Shown piece by piece: positions 1 through 8,735 of a DNA stretch of 64,000 nt. The position numbers and the translations under genes are program-made. The notes beneath the pieces were generated by a model that was not told the origin of the DNA, did not search any database, and saw only the letters and a list, made by a program, of their open reading frames with translations. The DNA is from Phycisphaerales bacterium (GTDB taxonomy: Bacteria; Planctomycetota; Phycisphaerae; Phycisphaerales; UBA1924). The stretch covers positions 186,001 through 250,000 of the forward strand of contig JAJDDJ010000013.1 of the NCBI GenBank assembly GCA_029260395.1, written 5' to 3'. Positions within the stretch are counted from its first letter, which is position 1. The number at the start of each line of letters is the position of its first letter.

Positions 1-791
1 CTCTGGATGACCGCCTCGCCTCGACCGGTGGCGCCCGCGGCCCCGGCCGTGTTGTCGCAGAACATGCCAGCCCCGATGATGGGCGAGTCGCCCACGCGGC
101 CCGGGATCTTGTAACTCAGCCCGCTGGTGGTGGTGCATGATCCGAGGTCGCCGCTGGCAGCGACCGCGGAACAGTGGATCGTGCCGGTGGTCCGTGGGAT
201 GGCCTTGTTGGTATCGAGGTCCCAGTCGCGCTGGTCGACATCGAGCCAGTCGTCGCCATTGTTGAGCTGCTGCTTCCACCGCAGCCACGCCTCGCGGGCG
301 CGCGGAGTCAGCAGGTCTTGATGCGGGAACCCGTTCTGGCGGGCGAAAGCGCGGGCGCCCTCGCCGACAAGCATCACGTGGTCGGTGGTTTGCAGCACCT
401 TGAGTGCGACCTGGGCCGCGTGGACAGTATCGCGGAGAGCCGCGACCGCTCCGGCCTTGTGCGTTGGGCCGTGCATGACGGAGGCGTCCAGCTCGACGAT
501 GCAGTCCTCGTTGGGCAGGCCGCCGAGCCCGACGCTCATATCGTTGGGATCGGCTTCGACGAGCCCGACGCCCTCGACCACCGCGACCGCCGGATCGGCC
601 CCGCCAATGAGCAGTTCATGGGCCTTGGTCACCGCTGCGAGCCCGTTGGCCGAGGCAATCACGACCGGGCCGGTGGGTGGGCGACTGAGTCGAGTGGTAA
701 TGCTGGCAGCGCGCGCCGAAACACCGAGCAGACCTGCTCCGGTGAGGGCGCTTGCGGACTGGATAAATCGGCGTCGGCTCTGGTCGTGCAT
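1..791 (-). CDS. N4-(beta-N-acetylglucosaminyl)-L-asparaginase (glycosylasparaginase), partial
   Basis: Ntn-hydrolase of the glycosylasparaginase / isoaspartyl peptidase family, which cleaves the GlcNAc-Asn bond or related asparagine amides. The protein starts MHDQSRRRFIQ, a twin-arginine-like signal, so export through Tat is likely. The autocleavage site is visible as GTIH with the catalytic Thr near residue 204. It is followed at the usual spacing by a CTTTSG stretch and then PGRVGDSPIIGAGMFCDN, the family's most conserved segment. The reading frame runs off the left edge of the window after 263 codons, so the C-terminal part of the small subunit is missing here. Family is secure; exact substrate (glycoasparagine or isoaspartyl peptide) is inferred. 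Confidence 0.88.
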   Translation of the reverse strand, partial: MHDQSRRRFIQSASALTGAGLLGVSARAASITTRLSRPPTGPVVIASANGLAAVTKAHELLIGGADPAVAVVEGVGLVEADPNDMSVGLGGLPNEDCIVELDASVMHGPTHKAGAVAALRDTVHAAQVALKVLQTTDHVMLVGEGARAFARQNGFPHQDLLTPRAREAWLRWKQQLNNGDDWLDVDQRDWDLDTNKAIPRTTGTIHCSAVAASGDLGSCTTTSGLSYKIPGRVGDSPIIGAGMFCDNTAGAAGATGRGEAVIQ

Positions 792-833
792 GGTTGCACG
801 ATACCAAGGCGGCGCGAGGTGAGGCAGCGGGTC

Positions 834-1493
834 TTACTCGGCGGCGTCGGAGGCAGTCTCGTCCTCAGCGGGTGCCTCGGCTTTGGCGGCTTCTTCCGCA
901 GCGGCCTTGGCTGCTTCCTCGGCCTCGGCCTTGGCAGCGGCTTCAGCTTCTGCTGCTTCGCGGGCTGCCTTGGCGGCCTGAGCCTTCTCGTCCGCTGCCT
1001 TCGCACCAGCGAGGGCCTGCTTGGACGAGTCGATCGCCGTGGCGGCGGCATCGGCATCGGCCTTGCTCACCGCGCTCTTGGCGGCGGCGGCGGCCTCGGT
1101 CGCAGCCGTGACAAACTCCTCGAGCGAAGCCTCGGATGCGCCAGCGATACCGTTGATCTCGGCCAGAGCCTCATCGGTCTTGGAAGTCGCGATCTTGCAC
1201 GTCACCCGGTTGCGGTCCGCCTTGCGCTGGGCTTCCCATTCGGTGGTATCGATCAGGTCGGCCTTGGCGAGAAAGTCACGGACTGTGTCGCTCGGCTGGG
1301 CGCCGACGCTCAGCCAGTACTTGATCCGTTCGCCGTTGAGCGAGAGCTGCTTGGACTCGTCCTTGGCGATCGGGTCGTACCACCCCAGGTTCTCGATGAC
1401 CTTGCCGTCGCGGCGTGTGCGTTTGTCGATCGCGTTGATTCGGTAGAAGGGGCGGTTGCGACGGCCAAGACGCTGCATACGGATGCGGACCAT
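834..1493 (-). CDS. rpsP: 30S ribosomal protein S16 with long Ala/Glu-rich C-terminal extension
   Basis: Small-subunit ribosomal protein bS16. The start at MVRIRMQRLGRRNRPFYRI is fixed by homology; upstream in-frame codons are ignored. The canonical S16 fold covers about residues 1-82 (NLGWYDP, ERIKYWLSVGAQPSDTVR). Bacterial S16 is normally 80-100 residues, but this one has 219. Residues 83-130 are a moderately charged linker. Residues 130-219 are almost entirely Ala, Glu, Lys and Asp, predicted as a long acidic helix or coiled coil. No rimM, trmD or rplS follows, so the usual rpsP operon is split here. Identity is certain; the role of the tail is unknown. Confidence 0.95.
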   Translation of the reverse strand: MVRIRMQRLGRRNRPFYRINAIDKRTRRDGKVIENLGWYDPIAKDESKQLSLNGERIKYWLSVGAQPSDTVRDFLAKADLIDTTEWEAQRKADRNRVTCKIATSKTDEALAEINGIAGASEASLEEFVTAATEAAAAAKSAVSKADADAAATAIDSSKQALAGAKAADEKAQAAKAAREAAEAEAAAKAEAEEAAKAAAEEAAKAEAPAEDETASDAAE

Positions 1494-1732
1494 GTTCGAG
1501 ACTCCTGGGTGGTGCGGGCGGTTTGCCCGGACCTGATCGCTCGTGCTCCTGTACGGTTCTGCCGGCACCAGAGACATCTCGGGCCGGTTTCGAGCGGTCC
1601 AGACGATAGGTCGGTATTTGACGAGGAAACAGCCGCGTTCCGCTGGAGTGGGCCAAAAAACACCCCGGCCAAGGGGCTGGGGCGTTGAAGAGGACTTGGA
1701 TGCGTTCGACCCACTGGGGCCGAACTGGTTGA

Positions 1733-2881
1733 TTAGCCGCGGCGGCGACGGGTGGCGGCCAGCCCGCCAAGGCCCAGCACAGCGATTGCGCCGGGAGTGG
1801 GGACGACCTGAATGTCGCGGATGGCGAAACCGCCATCGAACAGCACGCCGTAGCTGCCCATGCTGCCGTCAGCGCCGAGGGTCGTGATGCGACTGGGTGA
1901 ATTGAGCCCGCCCTTGTCCTCGACCAACAGCCAGCGGTTGTTAAAGGAGTCCCACTCGATTTCCTCAACGCCACCAAAGCCCAATGTGAGACTTGCCTGG
2001 TAAGCGCCGATGTCGGCGAATAACGACACGCCGACAGCGTTGCCGCCAGCGTCGATGTCAACTTCAACGATCTTGCGTTCGCCGGGAGCGTTGGCCGTGA
2101 CGAGCACGTCGCCGTCGGCATCGACCGCGATGCTGGTGGCGCGCGTGATGGCGTTGGCCGCGCCAACCACGCTTGCCGAGAAGTCCTGGATGAGATCCAT
2201 GCTAACCGTGCTCAGGTCGTTGTTGACTGTCATGCGGTGCAGGGTCGAGGGTGCCTCATCAGAGAACCCGCCGTCGATACCGCGGTTGAATGTCAGCACG
2301 TAGTAGCTGTTGTTGCGGAGCGGATCGGCGACGATGTCTACACCCGCGTTGTAGCGCGGATCAGCTCCACCGAGCGGCTCGGCGAAGATCTGCGTGTTGG
2401 CCATCGTGTTCAGGTTGACCGCGCTGACGCCGTCGGTTGGGTTGGTGGGGGGCGGGTTTCCCGCGGGGTTGTTGAGCACGAGGATGCTGTTGGACGGGCC
2501 GTGGTACTCGAACTCTTGGGGGCTGTCGGCCATGCCGCCCACGGAGAGGTTGTTGCGGGTACCGGTCCCGCTGAACAGGTTGTTGACGACGAAGGTGCTG
2601 CCGGCACCTGGGATGCCGGGGAAGGGCTGGTTGCCGAACACGTAGTTGCCCGTGCCGGTGCGGCCGATGCCTGAAAGGCGGCTAGTGGTGTCACTGGCGG
2701 GCACCTGGTAGAGGTTGGACGAGGTGAGCGCGCCGATATCGATGAGCCCGATGAAGTCGGGGAGGGCGCCGCTGGAGCGTTGCAGGCCGTGGCTCGTGAA
2801 CAGGATGTCACCGTCGTTCTGAGCGAGTGCTCCGGTGGCAGCCAGGCCGGTGACAGCGATAAGGGTGGTGAGGCGATTCAT
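1733..2881 (-). CDS. secreted protein with PEP-CTERM-like sorting tail
   Basis: 382-residue exported protein of unknown function. It begins with a Sec signal peptide (MNRLTTLIAVTGLAATGALAQ) and ends with VPTPGAIAVLGLGGLAATRRRRG: a P-x-P motif, a hydrophobic helix and an arginine cluster, the layout of exosortase-sorted PEP-CTERM proteins but with PTP in place of PEP. The middle contains repeated blade-like segments (TSIAVDADGDVLVTANAP, GFGGVEEIEWDSFNNRWLLVEDKGG) that suggest a beta-propeller. An AGAGGAGA ribosome-binding site lies just upstream of the ATG. It is monocistronic, and no exosortase gene is in the window. Confidence 0.8.
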   Translation of the reverse strand: MNRLTTLIAVTGLAATGALAQNDGDILFTSHGLQRSSGALPDFIGLIDIGALTSSNLYQVPASDTTSRLSGIGRTGTGNYVFGNQPFPGIPGAGSTFVVNNLFSGTGTRNNLSVGGMADSPQEFEYHGPSNSILVLNNPAGNPPPTNPTDGVSAVNLNTMANTQIFAEPLGGADPRYNAGVDIVADPLRNNSYYVLTFNRGIDGGFSDEAPSTLHRMTVNNDLSTVSMDLIQDFSASVVGAANAITRATSIAVDADGDVLVTANAPGERKIVEVDIDAGGNAVGVSLFADIGAYQASLTLGFGGVEEIEWDSFNNRWLLVEDKGGLNSPSRITTLGADGSMGSYGVLFDGGFAIRDIQVVPTPGAIAVLGLGGLAATRRRRG

Positions 2882-3262
2882 TGGTTTCAGTCTCCTCTTG
2901 CGATTTCTGCGGTCTCTGTCTTGTTCCCTCGGAGCTCACGCGAGCCCGGAACGTGCTGCTGGTCGAGTGGGATGGGGCCCGATAACGGATGTCCGAGCCC
3001 CGCCCTAGCGTTTCAAGAATCCGAGACCCATTCAGCCGTCCGGTGATTCGGCTGGCCGGAGTCTCATCTCGCTCAGAATAGTTCGCAGCACAGCTTCATT
3101 AGGGACACAAGATCGGACCTGTTACCAAAGAATTATGTAGTTTGGAGCGAACAAATCGCGCAAAACCGGCGCGACCGCAATCGCCGACCGGTAATCCACT
3201 GGCTTCGGCCCCTCCCCGGCCCCTCCCCGGCCCCTTCGCCCGCTTAGCCGTTAGTACTCACT
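2882..3262. other. intergenic region, divergent promoters
   Basis: A 381-bp gap between two divergent genes. It must hold both promoters, but I cannot place -35/-10 boxes with confidence. Near 3205-3240 there is a short C-rich direct repeat (CCCTCCCCGG units). No RNA gene or open frame with coding character is seen. Confidence 0.5.
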
Positions 3263-4243
3263 ATGGCATCTGGAACGACACTCCATTACGCTGGGATCGA
3301 CGAGGCGGGGTACGGGCCGATGCTCGGGCCGTTGTGCGTGGCGTCGTCTGCGTTCAAGATCGAAGGCTGGTCGCCTGACGGGCACGCCCCGGACTTGTGG
3401 TCCATGCTGAGCGATGCCGTCTGTCGATCGCCCCGCGAGGCCAGGGGCCGGCTCGCGTTCAACGATTCGAAGAAGCTCAAGCTCGCGAACTCTTCCAAGC
3501 GTCGCCACCCGCTGTACCACCTTGAACGGGGTGTGCTCGCGATGCTACCGGCAGCGATGCCTGAAGACGAGCCGATGCTGCTGGGCGTCCTCGGTGCACA
3601 GTTTGACGATTCGCCGTGGTACGCCGAGCGGTGGGGCAGTCCGGGCCTGCCAGTCACGACCGATCGCGGGAGTCTGGCGATCGACCGCAACACATTGCAC
3701 ACCGCGATGGCGCGAGCCCGGATCATCCCACTTGGCGCGAGATGCGAGATTCGATGCGAGGCTGACTACAACCAGCTCTGCACTCAGCTAGGCAACAAGG
3801 CCGAGGTCAACGGCGCGTGCGTCAGCGCGCTGATCGCTGAGCACATCGACGCGGACGCCGCGTTCGTGCGGATCGTGGCGGACCGTCAGAGCGGGCGAAG
3901 CGACTACCGCGAACTCGTGCAGGCGGCCAGCGGGGGCCGCGCAGTAGAGGTGGTCGCGCAGACACCGAGCGTCAGCGCGTACCGGGTGGCCGATCCGTGG
4001 CGGGATGTCGCCGTGCGGTTCGAGGTGGAGGCGGAGGCCTCGCACCTGCCGGTGGCGGCGGCCTCGATGACCGCCAAGTACGTACGCGAGCTGGCGATGG
4101 GTAGATTCAACCGTTACTGGGCCTCGCGTATGCCCGAGCTGAAACCGACGGCTGGCTACACGACCGATGCTCGCCGATGGCTTGCCGAGGTTGGGGGCGA
4201 GGCGACGAAGGCTGAGCGGACGCGGATGATCCGCCGTTCCTAG
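3263..4243 (+). CDS. RNase HII-like protein with altered GRG motif
   Basis: 326-residue relative of RNase HII, which nicks DNA 5' of embedded ribonucleotides. The N-terminal motif GIDEAGYGPMLGPLCV matches the RNase HII signature GIDEAGRGPLAGPV, giving the two catalytic acids D13 and E14. It is followed by FNDSKKLK, the usual DSKKL segment. A third acidic motif is likely VADRQSG, and LPVAAASMTAKYVREL corresponds to the conserved IAAASIxAKVTRD helix. The differences are Tyr17 in place of the Arg of the GRG motif that recognises the ribonucleotide 2'-OH, and a protein about 100 residues longer than E. coli RnhB. It may be a planctomycete paralogue rather than the housekeeping enzyme. Confidence 0.75.
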   Translation: MASGTTLHYAGIDEAGYGPMLGPLCVASSAFKIEGWSPDGHAPDLWSMLSDAVCRSPREARGRLAFNDSKKLKLANSSKRRHPLYHLERGVLAMLPAAMPEDEPMLLGVLGAQFDDSPWYAERWGSPGLPVTTDRGSLAIDRNTLHTAMARARIIPLGARCEIRCEADYNQLCTQLGNKAEVNGACVSALIAEHIDADAAFVRIVADRQSGRSDYRELVQAASGGRAVEVVAQTPSVSAYRVADPWRDVAVRFEVEAEASHLPVAAASMTAKYVRELAMGRFNRYWASRMPELKPTAGYTTDARRWLAEVGGEATKAERTRMIRRS

Positions 4244-4417
4244 GTGCTCGATAACCAGAATCGCACCACGGAGAACCCCGGCCGGACGCGGTTCGCGGGG
4301 CCGAGTTGGCTCCAAGGGTCAAGATCCGCCCACATGCAACCGATGGGGGAGGGGTTGCGGCGGTGCTCCGTGCACGGCCGGGGTTGGATCACTCGTGTGT
4401 GTGTCCGAGGTGAGACC

Positions 4418-4996
4418 ATGAGCGTAGACAAAGATGTGCTAACCACCGGCGAAGTTGCACGGCTGTGCAACGTGGCGCCGCGAACCGTGTCCAAGTGGTT
4501 TGATTCGGGCTCGCTGGGCGGGTACCGAATCCCCGGTTCGCGTGACCGACGCATCCCGCTGGGTGAGTTGCTTCGGTTTATGAAATCGCACGGCATCCCC
4601 ACCGAGGGAATCGATTCGGGCCGAACCCGCGTGCTGATCGTTGACGACGACGACGAGATCTGCTCGACGCTTGAGCGAGTGCTCGCCGAGCGCACGAGCT
4701 ACGACGTTCGCTCGGTTACGACCGCGTTTGAGGCGGGCATCGAGGCCGAACGGTTCCGACCGCATGTGATCCTCGCCGATGTGCACGTGGGCGAGGACGA
4801 GGGCCGGGAAATCCCGCTGACGCTTCGTGACGCCGACGGGCTCGAGATGACCCGCGTGATCGCGATGAGCGGCAAGCTCAGCGACCAGCAGGCGAGCACG
4901 CTCCGCAGCGAGGGCTTCGATAGCTTCCTGAAGAAGCCCTTCGCGGTCCGGCAGCTTGTTGAGTCGATCGAGCAAGCGACCAGCATGGTCCACTGA
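4418..4996 (+). CDS. HTH (MerR/excisionase-like) - response regulator receiver fusion
   Basis: 192-residue cytoplasmic regulator. Residues 8-58 form a MerR/excisionase-type winged HTH (TTGEVARLCNVAPRTVSKWF, then GGYRIPGSRDRRIPLGELLRFM). Residues 70-190 form a CheY-like receiver with the acidic cluster DDDD at 76-79, phospho-acceptor D121 in ILADVHV, the switch region at AMSGK and the conserved Lys in FLKKPF (172-173). The ATG at 4418 is chosen because GAGGTGAG precedes it at good spacing; the frame is open further upstream but lacks coding features. The domain order (DNA binding first, receiver last) is the reverse of most response regulators. No histidine kinase is adjacent. Confidence 0.85.
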   Translation: MSVDKDVLTTGEVARLCNVAPRTVSKWFDSGSLGGYRIPGSRDRRIPLGELLRFMKSHGIPTEGIDSGRTRVLIVDDDDEICSTLERVLAERTSYDVRSVTTAFEAGIEAERFRPHVILADVHVGEDEGREIPLTLRDADGLEMTRVIAMSGKLSDQQASTLRSEGFDSFLKKPFAVRQLVESIEQATSMVH

Positions 4997-5009
4997 ACGC
5001 GGCCCGCTG

Positions 5010-6146
5010 CTATCCGCCTCGGCGGTACCACAGCTCCACATCATCTCCCAGACGCCTCGTGTGAACGAGCCGAAGCGGTCTGCCGCCTTCAAGGGCGGGC
5101 ACGGCTCGGCCTCGTGCGGCGCCGGGGGCTTGTTCATCGCCCAGCAGCAGCGGCGCCACATACACCCAGGCCTCGTCCACAAGATTCGCCTCGAACAGCG
5201 AGCCGAGCATTCCCGGGCCGGCTTCGACCATGACCGTCGAACAGCCGCGTGCGCTAAGTTGCTTGAGGAGTTGAGCGAGATCAATGTGGTGCAGGCCCTC
5301 GCGGCCGCCGGGTACGCCCATGACTTCGACGCCGCGATCTGCAAGGGCTGCTCGCTTGGCGGTAGTTAGCTCGCTGGATGCCATGGCCGAGTCGCACGCG
5401 ATGAGCGAGGGCGTTTCGCGCGCCGAAGTGACAAGCCTGCAATTCAACGGCGTATCAAGATGGTGGTCCACGACGACCCGCGTGGCGGTGCGTCGTACTC
5501 GGCGCACGCCGCGAGCGGTGAGCATTGGGTCGTCGGCGATCACCGTGCCCAAGCCCGTGAGGATGGCATCGACCCGGGCGCGTAGCCGGTGGACGCGCCC
5601 TCGGCTCAGCTCGCCCGATATCCATTGGCTCTGGCCCGTGCGTGTGGCGATTCTGCCGTCCACGGTCTGCGCCCACTTAGCGATGACCCAGGGCCTGCCG
5701 GTGTCAAGCTGCTGAACGAACGGCTCGCTGAGCCCCCGTGCGACTGGGTCTGATTCGTCGAGTACCACGTCGATCCCGGCTTCGCGCAGGATCTTGGCTC
5801 CGCCGCCTGAGAGTTCGCCCGGGTCGGGCCTTGCGTACACCACGCGGGCAATGCCCGCTGCGATCAGCGCCTCGGTGCATGGCGGCTGCTTGCCGGTGTG
5901 GCAGCAGGGCTCGAGGGTGACATGAGCGGTCGCTCCTCGTGGGCTGAGGCCGCGATCGGTGCAGTTCGCGAGCGCTTCGCGTTCGGCGTGGAGGCCTCCG
6001 AATCGGTGGTGGTGGCCGATGCCGAGCACCTCGCCGCCGCGTTCAATGACGCACCCGACCAGCGGGTTGGGCTCGGCGGTGCCCGCAGCCCGCATGGCTG
6101 CTATGGCGGCTCGCCGAAGGAATTCGTTGGCCGGCCGGGCGTGCAT
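5010..6146 (-). CDS. ribD: bifunctional diaminohydroxyphosphoribosylaminopyrimidine deaminase / uracil reductase
   Basis: Two consecutive steps of riboflavin synthesis. The N-terminal deaminase (about 1-145) has the zinc site H53-A-E55 and PCCHTGKQPPC (C81, C90). The C-terminal NADPH reductase (about 146-378) begins RPWVIAKWAQTVDGRIATRTGQSQWISG and contains RARVDAILTGLGTVIADDPMLTAR and VMVEAGPGMLGSLFEANLVDE. The length of 378 residues fits RibD. The start at MHARPANEF is chosen because homology begins there. Its 3' end lies 13 bp from the convergent HTH-receiver gene. Other rib genes are not in the window. Confidence 0.95.
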   Translation of the reverse strand: MHARPANEFLRRAAIAAMRAAGTAEPNPLVGCVIERGGEVLGIGHHHRFGGLHAEREALANCTDRGLSPRGATAHVTLEPCCHTGKQPPCTEALIAAGIARVVYARPDPGELSGGGAKILREAGIDVVLDESDPVARGLSEPFVQQLDTGRPWVIAKWAQTVDGRIATRTGQSQWISGELSRGRVHRLRARVDAILTGLGTVIADDPMLTARGVRRVRRTATRVVVDHHLDTPLNCRLVTSARETPSLIACDSAMASSELTTAKRAALADRGVEVMGVPGGREGLHHIDLAQLLKQLSARGCSTVMVEAGPGMLGSLFEANLVDEAWVYVAPLLLGDEQAPGAARGRAVPALEGGRPLRLVHTRRLGDDVELWYRRGG

Positions 6147-6274
6147 GAGTCCACGATAGCGGGGCGGCCAGCACACATCGCTGGCCCGGGCGACGCGCGG
6201 GCGCACGGCAGGTACCCTGTGTGACTGCTTTCAACGCCCGCTGCGGGCCGAACCACGCTGGAGCTGATATCGAA

Positions 6275-7417
6275 ATGGCGAAGAAATCCAAGACCGTCTC
6301 AAAGATCACCCGTTCGACCTCCCGCAAGGCTCCCAAGCCTGCAGGCGGCGGCCTCGATTTGGCGCTGCTGACCAGGCTCTGCGAAACCCCCGGCGTACCG
6401 GGCCGCGAGGAGCGAGTGCGGGCAGTGATCGAGAAGGAGATCAAGGGCCTGTTTGACAGCACCGAGGTCGACGCGCTGGGCTCCCTGATCTGCCGACGGC
6501 AGCCGAGGGACGCAAGCGGCAAGAGGAAGTCGGTCAAGAACCCCAAGACCGTGATGATGCTCTGCCATATGGACGAGATCGGGTTCTACGTCACGCATGT
6601 CTGCGACAAGGGCTACGTGTACATCGACGCTGCGGGCGGGTTTGACACGCGGAACCTGTTCAGCCGGCGCGTGACGGTCTGCACGGACTCGGGCGATCTA
6701 CCGGGTGTAATGAATCCTGGCGGCCGACCTGTACACATCGCGAGCCCCGAGGACCGCAAGAAGGTGCCCGAGGTCAAAGAGTTCATGGTCGATCTGGGCA
6801 TGACCTCTGAGGAAGCCAAGAAGCGAGTCAAGGTGGGCGACTACATCGTGATGAACGAGCCCGCGATGAAGATGGGCGACAAGTTTGTCTCCAAGGCGCT
6901 CGACAACCGCGTGGCGTGTTGGCTGGGCATCGACTCGGTCCGTGAGCTTGCAAAGCTCAAACTTGCGCACAACTGCGAACTGGTGGTCGCGTTCACGACA
7001 CAGGAAGAAGTAGGCCTCCGCGGCGCACGCACTGCGTCGTTCGCCGTCAGGCCCGACATCGGAATCGGGATCGACGTGACGCTCGCGTGCGACACGCCCG
7101 GCGTGCCCGAGAACGAGCGAGTCACGGTGCAGGGCAAGGGATTCGGGCTGCACGTGAAGGACTCGAGCTTCATCGCAGACCACACGCTGGTGCGGGACTT
7201 CGAGCAGCTCGCGATCAAGAACAAGATCCCGTACCAGCGGTGCATTCTGGCTGCGGGCGGCCAGGACGGCGCGGCTGCCCAGCAGGCCGCAGCGGGTGCG
7301 AAAGCGATCGGCATCACGGTGGGCACGCGCTACATCCACACCGTGACCGAGACGATCGATCTGACCGATCTGCGTGCGGCGCGCGACATCCTCGCGCGCT
7401 ATGTCGCGAGCGTGTGA
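6275..7417 (+). CDS. M42 family zinc aminopeptidase
   Basis: Cytoplasmic co-catalytic metallo-aminopeptidase (glutamyl aminopeptidase / TET type). Metal ligands and catalytic residues are all present: H98 and D100 in CHMDEIGFYV, D210 in KALDNRVACW, the catalytic E244-E245 pair in TTQEEVGLRGA, D267 in GIGIDVT, and H355 in GTRYIHTVTE. The first 26 residues (MAKKSKTVSKITRSTSRKAP) are Lys-rich and lie outside the fold. The ATG at 6275 is preferred over an in-frame upstream ATG at 6221. The length of 380 residues is somewhat above the usual 340-360 because of this basic leader. M42 enzymes usually form dodecameric TET particles that trim peptides from the proteasome or other proteases. Confidence 0.92.
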   Translation: MAKKSKTVSKITRSTSRKAPKPAGGGLDLALLTRLCETPGVPGREERVRAVIEKEIKGLFDSTEVDALGSLICRRQPRDASGKRKSVKNPKTVMMLCHMDEIGFYVTHVCDKGYVYIDAAGGFDTRNLFSRRVTVCTDSGDLPGVMNPGGRPVHIASPEDRKKVPEVKEFMVDLGMTSEEAKKRVKVGDYIVMNEPAMKMGDKFVSKALDNRVACWLGIDSVRELAKLKLAHNCELVVAFTTQEEVGLRGARTASFAVRPDIGIGIDVTLACDTPGVPENERVTVQGKGFGLHVKDSSFIADHTLVRDFEQLAIKNKIPYQRCILAAGGQDGAAAQQAAAGAKAIGITVGTRYIHTVTETIDLTDLRAARDILARYVASV

Positions 7418-7465
7418 CGATTCTGGTTGTAGCCATCTGATCCTGCGCCCCTAGCATCCGGGCCT

Positions 7466-8689
7466 ATGGCCCATCCGAGCCCGCTCGAACCGCGTTATTC
7501 CAAGGCCCAGCCGCCCATGATGCCCTACGCGCTGGGCGAGGAGGGCTCGGGCGATCCGCCGAGGCTCGTGGCGGCCCACGCGCCGGTTGCTTTCGAGTAC
7601 GCGACCATGCGCAGGTCGGCCGGGCTGATTGACCTCCCGCACCGCGCGACAGTCGAGATCACAGGCGGCGAACGGGTCGCGTTCCTTCAGCGGATGCTCA
7701 CGCAGGATCTGGTGGGCGTGAAGGCCCCCGTCGGGCCGCTGGCGTGCAAGGACTCGTTCTGGTGCAACCGCAAGGGCCGAATCGACGCGGACGTTCGGCT
7801 GATGCTGCTGCGTGAGCGTGTTCTAGTGGATGTGGACGTCCATGCCGCTGAGCGGTTCGTTCGCACACTCGATGCCTATCTGATCGCCGACGACTGCGAG
7901 ATGAAGATCGGCACTGACCGCTGGCACCGACTCGGACTCCATGGCCCGGCATCAGGATCGTTGCTCGAGGAGGCGGCCGAGCTGATCGAGGGCGACCCAT
8001 CAACGCCTGACGCTGCAACCCGCTGGACGGCGGGCGGCATCGAGTTCGTTGCGGATCATCGCAGGCAGACCGGCGGGCTCGGGTACGAGTTGAGCGTCCC
8101 CGTGGAGCACACCGCTGCGGTGGTCGATGCGCTGTTCGCTGCGGGCGGCTGGACGGGCGAAGATCCGTACGCAGCGGTCGATGAATCGGCAGAGCATCCG
8201 CAGGCATCCCGGCTCAGGCCCATCGGCTGGCACGCGTACAACACGGCCCGCATCGAGGCGGGCTTGCCGTTCTACAACCTTGACTTCGGAGCCTCGCACC
8301 TGCCGCACGAGAGCGGCATCGTGGATCGCCGCGTGCGGTTCGACAAGGGCTGCTACCTGGGCCAGGAGATTGTGGCGCGGATGCAGTCGCTCGGGCACCC
8401 CAAACAGAGGGTCGTTGCGATCGACCTCTCGCTTGGTGATACGCCCGCAGCCGAGTTGCCTCAGCCCGTCGAGGGCGCGGTGGTGCTGGCGGAAGTCGAC
8501 GACGCTCGCGAAACGGTGGGAGTGGTCACGAGTTCGAGCGTTTCGCCCATGCTTGGCGGCCGACCCGTCTGCTTCGCGATGGTCCGCTGGCAGCATGCCC
8601 AGCCGGGCGCAAAGGTCGGAGTGACCGCAGACGGAACGGTGCTGGAAGGCACGGTTCGTCAGGAGTTAGCGTACTGGACCTCGCCGTAG
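7466..8689 (+). CDS. ygfZ: YgfZ/GcvT-domain folate-binding protein
   Basis: Tetrahydrofolate-binding protein related to the aminomethyltransferase GcvT, involved in maintaining certain Fe-S enzymes such as MiaB. The family signature K-G-C-Y-x-G-Q-E is seen as DKGCYLGQEIVARM near residues 293-305, preceded by EAGLPFYNLDFGASHLPHESG. The N-terminal half has the GcvT-like ITGGERVAFLQRMLTQDL. At 407 residues it is longer than E. coli YgfZ (326), partly through a 45-residue leader before the fold. A start at an internal ATG (7517) cannot be excluded. The gene follows the M42 peptidase after 48 bp on the same strand. Confidence 0.88.
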   Translation: MAHPSPLEPRYSKAQPPMMPYALGEEGSGDPPRLVAAHAPVAFEYATMRRSAGLIDLPHRATVEITGGERVAFLQRMLTQDLVGVKAPVGPLACKDSFWCNRKGRIDADVRLMLLRERVLVDVDVHAAERFVRTLDAYLIADDCEMKIGTDRWHRLGLHGPASGSLLEEAAELIEGDPSTPDAATRWTAGGIEFVADHRRQTGGLGYELSVPVEHTAAVVDALFAAGGWTGEDPYAAVDESAEHPQASRLRPIGWHAYNTARIEAGLPFYNLDFGASHLPHESGIVDRRVRFDKGCYLGQEIVARMQSLGHPKQRVVAIDLSLGDTPAAELPQPVEGAVVLAEVDDARETVGVVTSSSVSPMLGGRPVCFAMVRWQHAQPGAKVGVTADGTVLEGTVRQELAYWTSP

Positions 8690-8735
8690 CTGATTCGACG
8701 TTCCTTTGCCGATTTCCTGCGTGCGACCATCTTGT

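Noticed and set aside
174..1688. 504-codon open frame on the + strand
   Set aside because: It lies antisense to the glycosylasparaginase and rpsP genes, has Gly/Leu/Arg-rich composition and no family features; a GC-driven shadow.
3205..3240. C-rich CCCTCCCCGG repeat
   Set aside because: Only two to three imperfect units in a GC-rich genome; too short to call a functional repeat.
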